DNA of 64,000 nucleotides from Mesorhizobium sp. GTDB taxonomy: Bacteria > Pseudomonadota > Alphaproteobacteria > Rhizobiales > Rhizobiaceae. Location of the stretch: positions 1-64,000 of the forward strand of contig NZ_JAEULZ010000003.1 in NCBI RefSeq assembly GCF_016793485.1. The letters run 5' to 3'. Position numbers and translations under genes: made by a program. This document shows, piece by piece, positions 8,725 through 18,001 of this stretch. The number at the start of each line of letters is the position of its first letter. The stretch's first letter is position 1. The notes below the pieces were generated by a model. The model was not told the DNA's origin, did no database searches, and was given only the letters and a program-made list of their open reading frames with translations.

Positions 8725-9417
8725 ATGGCCGAAGCCGCAACGAAGGTATTCCAGCACTTGATCCGTTTCGAAAATGTCGGGCTACGATACGGGATGGGCG
8801 CGGAGGTCCTGCGCGACGTCTCCTTCGACATTCCCGCGCGATCCTTCCAGTTCCTGAGCGGCCCTTCGGGCGCCGGCAAGACATCGCTGCTGCGGCTGCT
8901 GTTCCTGTCGCTGAAGCCGACGCGCGGCCTGATCACTGTCTTCGGCAAGGACCGTTCGCGGATCACGCGGCGCGAACTGCCGCTGATCCGCCGGCGCATC
9001 GGCGTGGTGTTCCAAGATTTCCGGCTGCTCGACCACCTGACGACCTACGAGAACGTGGCACTGCCGCTGCGCGTGCGCGGGCGCGAGGAATCAAGCTATC
9101 GCGGTGACGTTGAGGAACTTCTGAAGTGGGTTGGGCTCGGCGAACGCATGCATGTTGTGCCGCCTGTCCTTTCGGGCGGAGAAAAGCAGCGCGCGGCAAT
9201 TGCCAGGGCGCTGATCGAGCAGCCCGAAATCCTGCTCGCCGACGAGCCGACCGGCAACGTCGATCCGCCATTGGCGCGACGCCTACTCAGGCTCTTCATC
9301 GAGATGAACAGGCTCGGCACCGCCGTGGTGATCGCCACCCACGACCTCGGCCTGATGGAGCAGGTCGATGCCCGGCGGATGATCCTGTCGGGGGGAAAGC
9401 TCGATATCTATGACTGA
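8725..9417 (+). CDS. ftsE: Cell division ATP-binding protein FtsE
   Basis: A 230-aa ABC ATPase that works with FtsX to drive septal peptidoglycan hydrolysis during division. Walker A is GPSGAGKT (residues 46-53), the Q-loop is in VFQDFRLLDHLTTYENV, the signature is LSGGEKQRAAIARAL, and Walker B is ILLADEPTGN followed by an ATHD H-loop. Its last 8 bases overlap the start of ftsX, showing translational coupling. Confidence 0.94.
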   Translation: MAEAATKVFQHLIRFENVGLRYGMGAEVLRDVSFDIPARSFQFLSGPSGAGKTSLLRLLFLSLKPTRGLITVFGKDRSRITRRELPLIRRRIGVVFQDFRLLDHLTTYENVALPLRVRGREESSYRGDVEELLKWVGLGERMHVVPPVLSGGEKQRAAIARALIEQPEILLADEPTGNVDPPLARRLLRLFIEMNRLGTAVVIATHDLGLMEQVDARRMILSGGKLDIYD

Positions 9418-10405
9418 CACGACCTCCGGCACCACCTTCACCGAAGACGGCATCGCCGAGAGCGAGATCGCCCTGCCGCGCGTGCGCCGCCGCATGGCAC
9501 CGATCGTACCGGCGCAGAACGTGGTCGGCCGCGCGCTGGTCTCGGTCATCGCCATCATGACCTTCCTGTCCTGCCTGACTCTTGGCGCGGTATCGCTGGT
9601 GCGCGACACAGCCTCGGTCTGGGAAAGCCAGATTTCGCGGGAGGCGACGATCCAGATCCGGCCGGAGGAAGGGCTGGACATGGAGGCAGCGCTGGAAAGC
9701 GCATCCCTGGTGGCGCGCGGCTTCCCCGGGATCACCAGTGCGCGCATCGTTGATCGGGCGGCGACGACGCGGCTCCTGGAGCCCTGGCTCGGGAGCGGAC
9801 TGAACATCGACGAACTGCCGGTACCGAGACTGATCATCGTCACCATCAACGAGGACTACCCGCCCAACTTCGCGCGGCTGCGCGAGGCGATCGTCTCGCA
9901 GGTGCCGCAGGCGTCGCTCGACGACCACCGGACCTGGGTCGACCGGTTGGTGACCATGGCGCGCACGACGGTCGCCATCGGCATGGCAGCGCTGGCCCTG
10001 ATGCTGGCGGCGACGGTGCTTTCGGTCGTCTTCGCGACACGCGGCGCGATGGCCGGCAACGGACACATCATCGAAGTGCTGCATTTCGTCGGCGCGGAAG
10101 GCCGTTTCATCGCGCGCCAGTTCCGCCGGCATTTCCTCGTCACCGGCATGAAGGGCGCCGCTGCGGGAGGCATCGGCGCCGTGCTTGTCTTTCTGATCGT
10201 CTCGTTCTGGTCGGCGCGAAACCTAGCTACACCGGAGGCTGACCAGGCTACCGCACTGTTCGGCAATTTCGCCATCGGGTTGAGCGGTTATGGCGGCGTG
10301 GCGCTGATCGTGGTGCTGATCGGCATGCTGACAGCCGCCACCTCTCATCTGACCGTCGTCGCCTACCTGTCGGACATCGAAAGCCGGCAATCGGATGCGG
10401 GATAA
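9410..10405 (+). CDS. ftsX: Cell division protein FtsX
   Basis: A 331-aa permease-like partner of FtsE. A cytoplasmic N-terminal extension of about 40 residues is followed by a transmembrane helix (ALVSVIAIMTFLSCLTLGAV), a periplasmic domain to about residue 180, and three further helices to the C-terminus, which is the usual FtsX plan. It transmits ATP hydrolysis by FtsE to periplasmic hydrolases. The start overlaps ftsE by 8 bp and the end overlaps the YdcF-like gene by 11 bp, so the three form one operon. Confidence 0.92.
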   Translation: MTDTTSGTTFTEDGIAESEIALPRVRRRMAPIVPAQNVVGRALVSVIAIMTFLSCLTLGAVSLVRDTASVWESQISREATIQIRPEEGLDMEAALESASLVARGFPGITSARIVDRAATTRLLEPWLGSGLNIDELPVPRLIIVTINEDYPPNFARLREAIVSQVPQASLDDHRTWVDRLVTMARTTVAIGMAALALMLAATVLSVVFATRGAMAGNGHIIEVLHFVGAEGRFIARQFRRHFLVTGMKGAAAGGIGAVLVFLIVSFWSARNLATPEADQATALFGNFAIGLSGYGGVALIVVLIGMLTAATSHLTVVAYLSDIESRQSDAG

Positions 10406-11171
10406 TGACGCGACTCCTACCAATCGCCTCAATTCGACGTTACTCATGCTGACGATGAAGGGACATCGAATCGAAGACGTGACCGGAGTAGGGGCCGGAC
10501 GCGACGTCGAGGCTGTCGCGCGACCGCGCAGGCTGCCGGCGCCCTTGCGCATGGCCGGCACCCTCGTCGCATGCTGCATCGTCCTGTTGCTGGTAGGGTT
10601 CGCCCTTTTCGCCACCCATGTCAGCCGGCTCTCGGCGCCACGCAATCCACAGTCAGCCGACGGAATCATCGTCCTTACAGGAGGCCAGGCGCGGCTTGAT
10701 GCGGCGGTCAGCCTGCTGAAATCGGGCAAGGGCAAGCGACTGCTGATCAGCGGGGTGCACCCATCGACGACACGAAAAACGCTGCAGGCCGCGACCGGAG
10801 CCGACGACGCGCTGTTTTCCTGTTGCGTCGACATCGACCGCGAAGCGCTCGACACAGTCGGGAATGCCGAGGAAAGCGCGAAATGGGTGCACTCCAACGC
10901 CTACGACCGCGTGATCCTCGTCACAAACAACTATCACATGCCGCGCAGCCTGCTGGAAATGCAGCGACTTCTCGATACCGAAGAACTTGAACCTTACCCT
11001 GTCGTCAACAGCGCCATAGACAAGGGCAGCTGGATTGCGCGACCGGAAGTGCTGCGCGTTTTATTCACTGAATACGGCAAATACCTGCTGGCCCTGGCGC
11101 GGGGCGCATTCCCGACGCACCTGCCCGATACCAGTATGATTTCCGCGAACGCATCACCCGGCGAACACTGA
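10395..11171 (+). CDS. YdcF family (DUF218) membrane-anchored protein
   Basis: A 258-aa protein with one transmembrane helix at about residues 53-75 and a DUF218 domain behind it: GIIVLTGGQARLDAAVSLL, the KRLLISG strand, and VILVTNNYHMPRSLLEM. Family members such as SanA, ElyC and YdcF act in envelope homeostasis, possibly in lipid-carrier or polysaccharide metabolism. Coupling to ftsX fits an envelope role. An internal ATG at 10455 is an alternative start. Confidence 0.87.
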   Translation: MRDNDATPTNRLNSTLLMLTMKGHRIEDVTGVGAGRDVEAVARPRRLPAPLRMAGTLVACCIVLLLVGFALFATHVSRLSAPRNPQSADGIIVLTGGQARLDAAVSLLKSGKGKRLLISGVHPSTTRKTLQAATGADDALFSCCVDIDREALDTVGNAEESAKWVHSNAYDRVILVTNNYHMPRSLLEMQRLLDTEELEPYPVVNSAIDKGSWIARPEVLRVLFTEYGKYLLALARGAFPTHLPDTSMISANASPGEH

Positions 11172-11240
11172 CGCCGCACTTTCCTTCGAGGCGCCCTCTG
11201 GTGTAACCAACGCGGGCTTTCTCACCGGGCCTCGCGCGCA

Positions 11241-12035
11241 ATGCTCCAAATCCGATCGCTGGCGTTCAATTTCGTGTTTTACGTCAACCTGATCGTCCAG
11301 ATGATCTTCTGGACCCCGTTCTATTTCCTGGCGCCGCGCCACAAGGCCTGGTTCGTGCCGAAATTCTGGTCGCGCACCAGCATGTGGCTTTACGAGAAGA
11401 TCGCCCTGACCAAGAAAGACGTCCGGGGCGTGGAAAACCTGCCGGAAGGCTCGTTCATTCTCGCCCCAAAGCACCAGTCGTTCTGGGATACGATCGCCTT
11501 CTATCCCTATCTTGACGATCCCATCTACATCCTGAAGCGCGAGCTGACCTGGATCCCCTTCTTCGGCTGGTACATCATGAAGATGCGCATGATCCCGGTC
11601 GATCGCGGCAGCCGGGGCAAGGCGCTGAGATCGGTTGTCGCGGCGACCAAGGAAGAGTTGGCGCGCAATCCGCGCCAGTTGATCATCTATCCCGAAGGCA
11701 CGCGCAGGCCGCCGGGCGCCGAGCCAGCCTACAAATACGGCATCGTGGAAATCTATTCCCAGCTTGGCCTGCCAGTGGTGCCTGTGGCCCATGTCGCGGG
11801 CCTTTACTGGCCGCGCCGGAAATTCCTGCGCTACCCCGGAACGATCCAGGCGCGCTTCCTGCCACCGATCCCCCCTGGGCTACCCAAGGAGGAATTCATG
11901 CAGCGGCTGATATCAGACACGGAAACCGCCTGCGACCAGTTGCTGATCGAGGCGGCCCGTTCCAAGAATCCGCCGCACCTGCCGCCGACGGCTGTAAAGC
12001 GATTGCAGGAGCTGGGCGCGCTGCCGTCGGCCTGA
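11241..12035 (+). CDS. 1-acyl-sn-glycerol-3-phosphate acyltransferase, PlsC-like
   Basis: A 264-aa membrane-associated acyltransferase for phosphatidic acid synthesis (lysophosphatidate plus acyl donor). The catalytic H-x4-D motif is KHQSFWD (near residue 77) and the substrate motif is YPEGTR (near 154). A hydrophobic N-terminal anchor covers about residues 10-30. The gene is last in the ftsEX-ydcF direction, about 70 bp downstream. Specificity for acyl chain is not visible. Confidence 0.9.
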   Translation: MLQIRSLAFNFVFYVNLIVQMIFWTPFYFLAPRHKAWFVPKFWSRTSMWLYEKIALTKKDVRGVENLPEGSFILAPKHQSFWDTIAFYPYLDDPIYILKRELTWIPFFGWYIMKMRMIPVDRGSRGKALRSVVAATKEELARNPRQLIIYPEGTRRPPGAEPAYKYGIVEIYSQLGLPVVPVAHVAGLYWPRRKFLRYPGTIQARFLPPIPPGLPKEEFMQRLISDTETACDQLLIEAARSKNPPHLPPTAVKRLQELGALPSA

Positions 12036-12055
12036 AACCTGGAGCGCCGGCCGGC

Positions 12056-13003
12056 TCAGGCGCTGGCTTTGTCGAGCTCGGCAATATCTTCCGTGGTGAG
12101 TTTGAGCGAAGCGGCGCGGATCAGGCTGTCCGTCTGGGCGATAGACGTTGCGCTGGCGATCGGAGCTGTGACGCCCGGTCGCGCGATGACCCAGGCGAGC
12201 GCCACTTCTGCCGGCGTTGCTTCATGGCGCGCCGATGCGGCATCGAGCGCAGCCAGAATGCGGTGGCCCCGAGCGTCGAGATAGGCCGCCACGCCCTGCC
12301 CGCGCGGACTTTTGCCGAGGTCCGCCTCGCTGCGGTATTTGCCGGACAGGAAACCCTTGGCGAGCGAGAAATAGGTGATGACGCCGATCTCTTCGCGGAT
12401 GCAGAGGTCGCGCAGCGCGCCATCGAAGGACGAACGGTCGTAGAGATTATATTCGGGCTGCAGCACCTCGTAGCGCGGCAGTTTGCGCTGGCTGGCAACC
12501 CGGAGCGACGCCTCGAGCTGGCCGGCATCGAGGTTGGAGCATCCGCACCAGCGGACCTTGCCCTGCTCGATCAGCCGCTGATATGCGCCGAGCGTCTCGT
12601 CATAGGGCACGGTCTCGTCCGGCCAGTGCGAGAGGTAAAGGTCGATCGCTTCGACCTGAAGGCGCTTCAGGGATTGTTCGGCTGCGCGCATGATGTAGGA
12701 GGCTGACAGATCGGTCCTGCCCTGCCCCATGTCCGAACCAACCTTGGTGATCACCACGACCTTGTCTCGATTGCCGCGGCTCTTCATCCACTTGCCGATG
12801 ATCGTCTCGGATTCGCCGCCCTTGTTGCCCGGAATCCAGCGCGAATAGGAGTCCGCCGTGTCGACGGCGTTTAGTCCGGCATCAACGAAGCGATCGAGAA
12901 TGGCGAAGGAAGTCTTTTCGTCAGCAGTCCAGCCGAAGACGTTGCCGCCCAGAACGAGCGGTGCGATGTCGAGTTCGGTTTTTCCGAGGCGGCGCTTCTG
13001 CAA
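12056..13003 (-). CDS. Aldo/keto reductase
   Basis: A 315-aa NADPH-dependent (beta/alpha)8 oxidoreductase. The catalytic tetrad is visible as Asp and Tyr in NAVDTADSYS, Lys in VVVITKVGSD, and His in LYLSHWPDE. The C-terminal cofactor loop includes PIASATSIAQTDSLIRA. It is the size of AKR12/YajO-like bacterial enzymes. The substrate is unknown; reduction of small aldehydes is likely. Confidence 0.92.
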   Translation of the reverse strand: MQKRRLGKTELDIAPLVLGGNVFGWTADEKTSFAILDRFVDAGLNAVDTADSYSRWIPGNKGGESETIIGKWMKSRGNRDKVVVITKVGSDMGQGRTDLSASYIMRAAEQSLKRLQVEAIDLYLSHWPDETVPYDETLGAYQRLIEQGKVRWCGCSNLDAGQLEASLRVASQRKLPRYEVLQPEYNLYDRSSFDGALRDLCIREEIGVITYFSLAKGFLSGKYRSEADLGKSPRGQGVAAYLDARGHRILAALDAASARHEATPAEVALAWVIARPGVTAPIASATSIAQTDSLIRAASLKLTTEDIAELDKASA

Positions 13004-13120
13004 GATGCTTCTCCGTGGTCCGATGGTCCCAGCGGCCGCGACTCGAAAGCAGCGGCCGGCGGCAACCTAGTTGCCCTATACCTCAACTTCAAATCACGCT
13101 GATGAATGCCCGCGTTACCG

Positions 13121-13636
13121 TCAAGACACCAGGCGGCCGACTTCTTCAAGCCAGTGATCCCGGATGCCGAGCGCCTTCAGATGGTCGATCGTGTTGTGGA
13201 CATATTCCTCGTTCGGGCCGGCCTGGCCGACCGCGCCGGACACGATCCGCGCCGCGGTCGGCTCGTCGAGCGCCCCGGCATACTGTCCGTGCGAGCGATC
13301 GACGATGTAGGTGACGGCCTCCACGCTTTCGCCGCCCTCCAGCCGGATCGGCAGCATGCGTTCGATGTATACGCTTGTGACGAGTTCCCTGTCGCGAAGA
13401 TAGGCAAGCACTTCTTCGCGAAGCTCTTGCGGAACGCGGAAAGCGAGGCCGACGCAGGAGCCGCCCCGGTCCAATCCGAGCACGAGACCGGGTCTCTCGG
13501 GCGATCCCCGATAGATGACCGAGGACACGCATAGCGAGCGCCGAAACCCGTGCAATCGCGCACGGCGTGTCTCGACATGCGCAAAACCCGGCCGCCACAT
13601 CAGCGAGCCATAGCCAAAAACCCAAAAATCGCCCAT
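13121..13636 (-). CDS. Gamma-glutamylcyclotransferase (ChaC-like)
   Basis: A 171-aa protein with the substrate-binding N-terminus FWVFGYGSLMWRPGF and downstream GLVLGLDRGGSCVGLAFRV, typical of ChaC/GGCT enzymes that cleave glutathione or gamma-glutamyl amino acids to 5-oxoproline. The gene is divergent from the DUF2125 gene. A 5-oxoproline-forming role is interesting beside the HyuA/HyuB genes far downstream, but they are not linked here. Confidence 0.88.
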   Translation of the reverse strand: MGDFWVFGYGSLMWRPGFAHVETRRARLHGFRRSLCVSSVIYRGSPERPGLVLGLDRGGSCVGLAFRVPQELREEVLAYLRDRELVTSVYIERMLPIRLEGGESVEAVTYIVDRSHGQYAGALDEPTAARIVSGAVGQAGPNEEYVHNTIDHLKALGIRDHWLEEVGRLVS

Positions 13637-13689
13637 ATCCCGAGCCTATGTCCGTTTCATCCAATCCGGAACGGCTTGAACGATTAGCG

Positions 13690-13719
13690 CATGATTCCCG
13701 AAAGGTTGAGGCCTTTCGG
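13690..13719. repeat. Hairpin, possible degenerate copy of the 6590 repeat
   Basis: GCATGATTCCCGAAAGG and the following CCTTTCGG form an 8-bp perfect stem (CCGAAAGG/CCTTTCGG, 6-nt loop) 30 bp before the DUF2125 start. The order GCATGATyCCCGAAA...TTTCGGA resembles one arm of the repeat at 6590-6692 in reverse. It could equally be an independent regulatory hairpin. Confidence 0.35.
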
Positions 13720-13748
13720 ACAAACCGCAGACAGCCGGGGGAACGCCG

Positions 13749-14732
13749 ATGACCGAGACCGCAGAAAGGACGCCGAACTACGGTCGCCGAATCATATGGC
13801 TCGCGATCTTCGTGGTGCTGCTGATCGCAGGCTACAGCGCCGGGTGGTACTATCTGGCGGACGGCATTCTGAGCCGCACCGAAGAGACGATCGCGGACAT
13901 GAACCGCGACGGCGTTACCGTCGAATGCGAAAATCCGATCGCGCGCGGCTTTCCCTTCCGGCTCGGGATCTACTGCGACCGTGTCGCGTATGCGAGCGTT
14001 GCGGAGGCTGTCGGCCTGACCGCAGGCAATCTGCGGACGGCCGGTCAAATCTACGATCCCCGGCGTTTCATCGCCGAACTCGACGGGCCCGCGACGATCG
14101 CCACGCCCGGCAGCGGCCAGGTAAACCTCGACTGGCAGAAACTGAGGGCCAGTGTTCGCTGGGCAAGGCCGCTTCCAGAGCGCATCTCTATCGAAGGCGG
14201 GCAGCTTGCCGCCACCTCTGCCACCGGCGCGCCGCTCGCGACAATCAATGCCTTCGAGGCGCATATGCGCCCCAACGGGCAGGATATCGACCTTGCCAGC
14301 AACTTCAGCGGGCTTACGGTCGATCGGACGCTGGTAGAAGGGCGAACGCTGCCGACATTCTCAGGCGAGTACGATTTCACCATCAACGAAGGCGTCACTC
14401 TACGCGGCCTGCGGCCCGAGGATCTGCGCGGACGTTCCGGCGTCATCCGCAACGCCACACTGAACATAGGCGAGAATGGCGGCTTCACCGTCACCGGGAA
14501 TTTTTCGGTCTCCGAAGACGGCCTGCTGGATGCCGACCTCAGGGTGACGGTGCGCGATCCGCAAAACCTGTCGACTGCCGTAGCCGAGGCGTTTCCGGAG
14601 AAACGTCGCGAGATCAACAACGTCGCTTCCGCGTTGACCTTCATGGGCAACAATCCCTCGTTGCCGCTGCGCATCCAGCGGGGCGAAGCGAAGCTCGCCT
14701 TCTTCACGCTCGGCAACATACCGGCGTTCTGA
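13749..14732 (+). CDS. DUF2125 domain-containing membrane protein
   Basis: A 327-aa protein with an N-terminal transmembrane anchor at about residues 14-36 (IIWLAIFVVLLIAGYSAGWY) and a long beta-rich extracytoplasmic region containing CENPIARGFPFRLGIYCDRV, a recognisable DUF2125 landmark. Function is unknown; an envelope or AsmA-like role is a guess. In Rhizobiales the gene usually sits between a gamma-glutamylcyclotransferase and prephenate dehydrogenase, as here. Confidence 0.85.
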   Translation: MTETAERTPNYGRRIIWLAIFVVLLIAGYSAGWYYLADGILSRTEETIADMNRDGVTVECENPIARGFPFRLGIYCDRVAYASVAEAVGLTAGNLRTAGQIYDPRRFIAELDGPATIATPGSGQVNLDWQKLRASVRWARPLPERISIEGGQLAATSATGAPLATINAFEAHMRPNGQDIDLASNFSGLTVDRTLVEGRTLPTFSGEYDFTINEGVTLRGLRPEDLRGRSGVIRNATLNIGENGGFTVTGNFSVSEDGLLDADLRVTVRDPQNLSTAVAEAFPEKRREINNVASALTFMGNNPSLPLRIQRGEAKLAFFTLGNIPAF

Positions 14733-14745
14733 GGCCGGTCGCAGG

Positions 14746-15690
14746 TCAGCTTTTCGGATGCTCGACGGCCTGGCGGCCGAAATCCGGCGCATCGATGTCC
14801 TGGCCTGCCTCTATGATGGAACGCCGTATCGCTCGCGTACGGCTGAAAAGCTCGAACAGCTTGTCGCCCTCGCCCCAGCGGATCGCGCGCTGTAGCGACG
14901 CAAGATCCTCAGAGAAGCGGGCCAGCATTTCGAGGATGGCGTCGCGATTGTGCAGGCAGACATCGCGCCACATGGTCGGATCGGAGGCCGCGAGGCGGGT
15001 GAAATCGCGGAAACCGGAAGCGGAGTACTTGATGACTTCCGACTTGGTTACCGTCTCCAGATCGTCGGCCGTGCCGACAATATTGTAGGCGATGATGTGC
15101 GGGAGGTGCGAGACGATGGCCAGCGTCCTGTCGTGATGCTCGGGGTCCATCGTGTCGATGTTCGAGCCGCAACGCCGCCAGAACTCGGATAGCTTTTCGA
15201 GTGCGTCGGGGTCCGTCCCAGGCAGGGGGGTGAATATGCACCAGCGGTTTTCGAACAGCTCGGCGAAGCCGGCGTCGGGTCCGGATTTTTCCGTACCCGC
15301 GAGAGGATGGCCCGGAATGAAGTGCACGCCTTCCGGCACATGCGGCGACATCTGCGCGATGACGGAGGATTTCGTCGAGCCGACATCGGTCAGGATCGCG
15401 CCCTTCTTCAAGGCAGGCGCGATATCCTTTGCAACATCGCCAGACGAACCGACTGGAACCGAGACGATGACAAGATCGGCGTCCGCGACCGCCTTGGCCG
15501 AATCGGTCGAATAGCTGTCACCGAGGCCAAGTTCCTCGGCGCGGGCAAGCGTCTTTTCGCTGCGCGTCGAGATGGCGATGTGGCGGGCGAGATTCTCGCG
15601 GCGCACCACGCGCGCCAGCGACGAGCCGATCAGGCCGATGCCGACGAGCGCGATCTTCTCGAACAGGGGTTCGGGTGACGATCCGGCCAT
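14746..15690 (-). CDS. tyrC: Prephenate/arogenate dehydrogenase family protein
   Basis: A 314-aa NAD(P)-dependent dehydrogenase of tyrosine synthesis, oxidatively decarboxylating prephenate or arogenate. The N-terminal Rossmann motif is ALVGIGLIGSSLARV, with VIVSVPVG and a conserved HPLAGTEKSG segment near residue 126, plus LPHIIAYNIV. No ACT domain follows, so feedback inhibition by that route is not expected. The start lies 4 bp after the end of hisC, so the two form an operon. Confidence 0.92.
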   Translation of the reverse strand: MAGSSPEPLFEKIALVGIGLIGSSLARVVRRENLARHIAISTRSEKTLARAEELGLGDSYSTDSAKAVADADLVIVSVPVGSSGDVAKDIAPALKKGAILTDVGSTKSSVIAQMSPHVPEGVHFIPGHPLAGTEKSGPDAGFAELFENRWCIFTPLPGTDPDALEKLSEFWRRCGSNIDTMDPEHHDRTLAIVSHLPHIIAYNIVGTADDLETVTKSEVIKYSASGFRDFTRLAASDPTMWRDVCLHNRDAILEMLARFSEDLASLQRAIRWGEGDKLFELFSRTRAIRRSIIEAGQDIDAPDFGRQAVEHPKS

Positions 15691-15694
15691 GGCG

Positions 15695-16801
15695 TCAGCT
15701 TTTCAGGAATTCGGCCAGCGCCGCGACGACGCCGCGATTGGCCTCCTCGGTGCCGACCGTCAGGCGCAGCGCGTTGGGGAAACCGTAGGCGGCGACGCGG
15801 CGCAGAATGTAGCCGCGCTCGGAGAGCCAGGCGTCGGCCTTGGCGGCCGAGTGTTTCTCGTCAGGGAAATGGACGAGGACGAAGTTGCCGACGGACGGCG
15901 TGATGCGCAGGCCGAGCTTCGGCAGCTCTTCCGACAGCCAGGCAAGCCAGCGATCGTTGTGCTCGACGGTGCGCTCGACATGCGCGCGGTCCCTGAGCGC
16001 TGCGACACCGGCCTCGATCGAAGCGGCGTTGACGTTAAAGGGACCACGCATGCGGTTGACGGCGTCGATGATGTGCGACGGTCCGTACATCCAGCCCAGC
16101 CTTATCCCACCAAGGCCATGGATCTTCGAGAAGGTACGCGTCATCACGACATTCTGCGAATTGCCGACGAGCTCGACGCCGGCCTCATAGTCGTTGCGGC
16201 GGACGTATTCGGCATAGGCCGCGTCGAGCACGAGCAGGACATGCTTCGGCAGTCCGGCATGCAGGCGGCGGATTTCCTCGAACGGCAAGTAGGTGCCGGT
16301 CGGATTGTTGGGATTGGCGAGGAAGACGACTTTCGTCTTCGCAGTCACCGCGGCGAGGATGGCGTCTACGTCGGCGCGCTCCTCGACCTCACGCACGGTC
16401 ACCGGAATGCCGCCGGCCGCCTGGATGTAGATCTTGTAGACCAGGAAACCGTGCTCAGTGATGATGGCCTCATCGCCCGCCGACAGGTAGGTCTGCGCAA
16501 GCAGTCCGAGGATTTCGTCCGAGCCGTTGGAGCAGATGATGTTGGCGGGGTTCAGCCCATGCGCCTCGCCGATCGTCTCGCGCAGCCGCGCAGCAGAGCC
16601 ATCGGGGTAGAATTCCAACCTACCGGCCACGTCGCGCACCGCCTCGATGGCGCGGGGCGAAGAGCCGAGCGGGTTCTCGTTGGAAGAGAGCTTGTGAACC
16701 TTGACGGCGCCGGGTGCGCCGCTCTTGCCGGGCACATAGGCCTCGATATCCATGATGCCGGCGCGCGGCTGTGGACGGGAAAGATCGGCTGCCTTGGTCA
16801 T
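15695..16801 (-). CDS. hisC: Histidinol-phosphate aminotransferase
   Basis: A 368-aa class I/II PLP aminotransferase. Motifs are LSSNENPLG near the N-terminus, [10 protein letters not shown], and the Schiff-base lysine in [17 protein letters not shown]. HisC makes L-histidinol phosphate from imidazole acetol-phosphate, and some relatives also transaminate phenylpyruvate or prephenate, which would fit its operon with tyrC. The ATG at 16801 is chosen; the longer frame would run into the metA riboswitch region. Confidence 0.9.
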   Translation of the reverse strand: MTKAADLSRPQPRAGIMDIEAYVPGKSGAPGAVKVHKLSSNENPLGSSPRAIEAVRDVAGRLEFYPDGSAARLRETIGEAHGLNPANIICSNGSDEILGLLAQTYLSAGDEAIITEHGFLVYKIYIQAAGGIPVTVREVEERADVDAILAAVTAKTKVVFLANPNNPTGTYLPFEEIRRLHAGLPKHVLLVLDAAYAEYVRRNDYEAGVELVGNSQNVVMTRTFSKIHGLGGIRLGWMYGPSHIIDAVNRMRGPFNVNAASIEAGVAALRDRAHVERTVEHNDRWLAWLSEELPKLGLRITPSVGNFVLVHFPDEKHSAAKADAWLSERGYILRRVAAYGFPNALRLTVGTEEANRGVVAALAEFLKS

Positions 16802-16927
16802 CACATTCGTCCGCAAATGCCCAGAAAACGGGGGTCGCAGCGCAATACAGGCGGCAGCGGGCAATGTCGAGAGCCCGAACCCGCCCCCATTGACGCATTG
16901 CCGGTGCAGGACTATTTGAGACGCGAT

Positions 16928-16982
16928 CCGTGGTGATTTGGCCGGTCGGCTTGCAGCCACGTTAAACAAGTAGCTAAAGGGC
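16928..16982 (+). promoter_or_regulatory. SAM-II riboswitch upstream of metA
   Basis: The sequence follows the SAM-II aptamer closely: CGTGGTGATTTG, GCCGGTCGGCTTGCAGCCACG, TTAAACAAG and the 3' AGCTAAAGG that forms the pseudoknot. GTGG pairs with CCAC to make the P1 stem. This short S-adenosylmethionine aptamer is known almost only from alphaproteobacteria, where it precedes methionine genes such as metA and metX. It ends about 70 bp before the metA start, so methionine synthesis should fall when SAM is high. Confidence 0.9.
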
Positions 16983-17005
16983 CGTTCGCAACAAAAGTCC
17001 GTTGG

Positions 17006-17036
17006 GACCGGCCGCGACTACGCCGCCGGTCTTTTT
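17006..17036 (+). terminator. Intrinsic terminator between SAM-II aptamer and metA
   Basis: A perfect 7-bp stem GACCGGC/GCCGGTC with a 12-nt loop is followed at once by CTTTTTG. It lies 24 bp after the aptamer and 17 bp before the metA start codon, with the Shine-Dalgarno-like GGAG at 17042 just after it. This is the expression platform expected for SAM-controlled premature termination. Confidence 0.75.
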
Positions 17037-17053
17037 GTTTCGGAGATTGCGTC

Positions 17054-17995
17054 ATGCCGATCAAGATTCCAGATCAGCTTCCCGCCCGCGAGATTCTCGT
17101 GCGCGAAGGCGTGTCCATCATGGATGAGCGCACTGCGCGCCGCCAGGATATCCGCCCGCTGCAGATCGGCATGCTCAACCTGATGCCGAACAAGATCCGC
17201 ACCGAGACGCAGTTTGCACGGCTGATGGGCGCGACGCCGCTGCAGGTGGAGCTTACGCTGGTGCGGGTCGGCAACCACAAGGCCAAGAATACCTCGGAAG
17301 AGCACCTCATCTCGTTCTACCAGACGTGGAACCAGGTGCGCGACCGCAAGTTCGACGGCTTCATCATCACCGGCGCGCCGATCGAACTGCTGCCGTTCGA
17401 GCAGGTCGACTACTGGAAGGAGCTCGAGCAGATTCTCGATTGGACCACGACCAACGTCCATTCCTCCTTCTTCATCTGCTGGGGCGCGATGGCCGCGGCC
17501 TGGCACTTCCATCGCGTGCCGAAGTATACGCTGGACAAGAAGGCCTTCGGCGTCTTCCGGCATGGCAACAACGTGCCGGCCTCGCCCTATCTTTCCGGGT
17601 TCTCGGACGACTTCGCCATTCCGGTTTCACGCTGGACCGAGGTGCGCAGCCGCGATATCCGGCCGGAATCCGGGCTTGAGATCCTCATGGAGTCCGACGT
17701 GACAGGACCGGGCCTGCTATCGGAGCTGAAGGGCAACCGCCTCTATATGTTCAACCATATCGAATACGACTCGACGTCGCTGAAAGAAGAATACGACCGC
17801 GATGTAGCGGCCGGCGTGCCGATCGACGTGCCCCACGAATACTATCCCAACAACGACCCGGCGCGCCCGCCGCTAAACCGCTGGCGTTCGCATGCGCATC
17901 TGCTTTTCGGCAACTGGATCAACCGGGTCTACCAGACCACGTCGTTCGAACTCGGCAAAGTCGGCGCGCCCAAGGTCGAAAAGCTGACGGCCTGA
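17054..17995 (+). CDS. metA: Homoserine O-acyltransferase, MetA family
   Basis: A 313-aa enzyme that activates L-homoserine in methionine synthesis, by acetyl or succinyl transfer. The catalytic Cys is in [14 protein letters not shown], and the His/Glu pair in MFNHIEYD. The start [15 protein letters not shown] is typical. Many MetA-family members outside enterobacteria use acetyl-CoA, so the acyl donor is left open. It is preceded by a SAM-II riboswitch and terminator and is divergent from hisC. Confidence 0.94.
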   Translation: MPIKIPDQLPAREILVREGVSIMDERTARRQDIRPLQIGMLNLMPNKIRTETQFARLMGATPLQVELTLVRVGNHKAKNTSEEHLISFYQTWNQVRDRKFDGFIITGAPIELLPFEQVDYWKELEQILDWTTTNVHSSFFICWGAMAAAWHFHRVPKYTLDKKAFGVFRHGNNVPASPYLSGFSDDFAIPVSRWTEVRSRDIRPESGLEILMESDVTGPGLLSELKGNRLYMFNHIEYDSTSLKEEYDRDVAAGVPIDVPHEYYPNNDPARPPLNRWRSHAHLLFGNWINRVYQTTSFELGKVGAPKVEKLTA

Positions 17996-18001
17996 CAGGA
18001 T

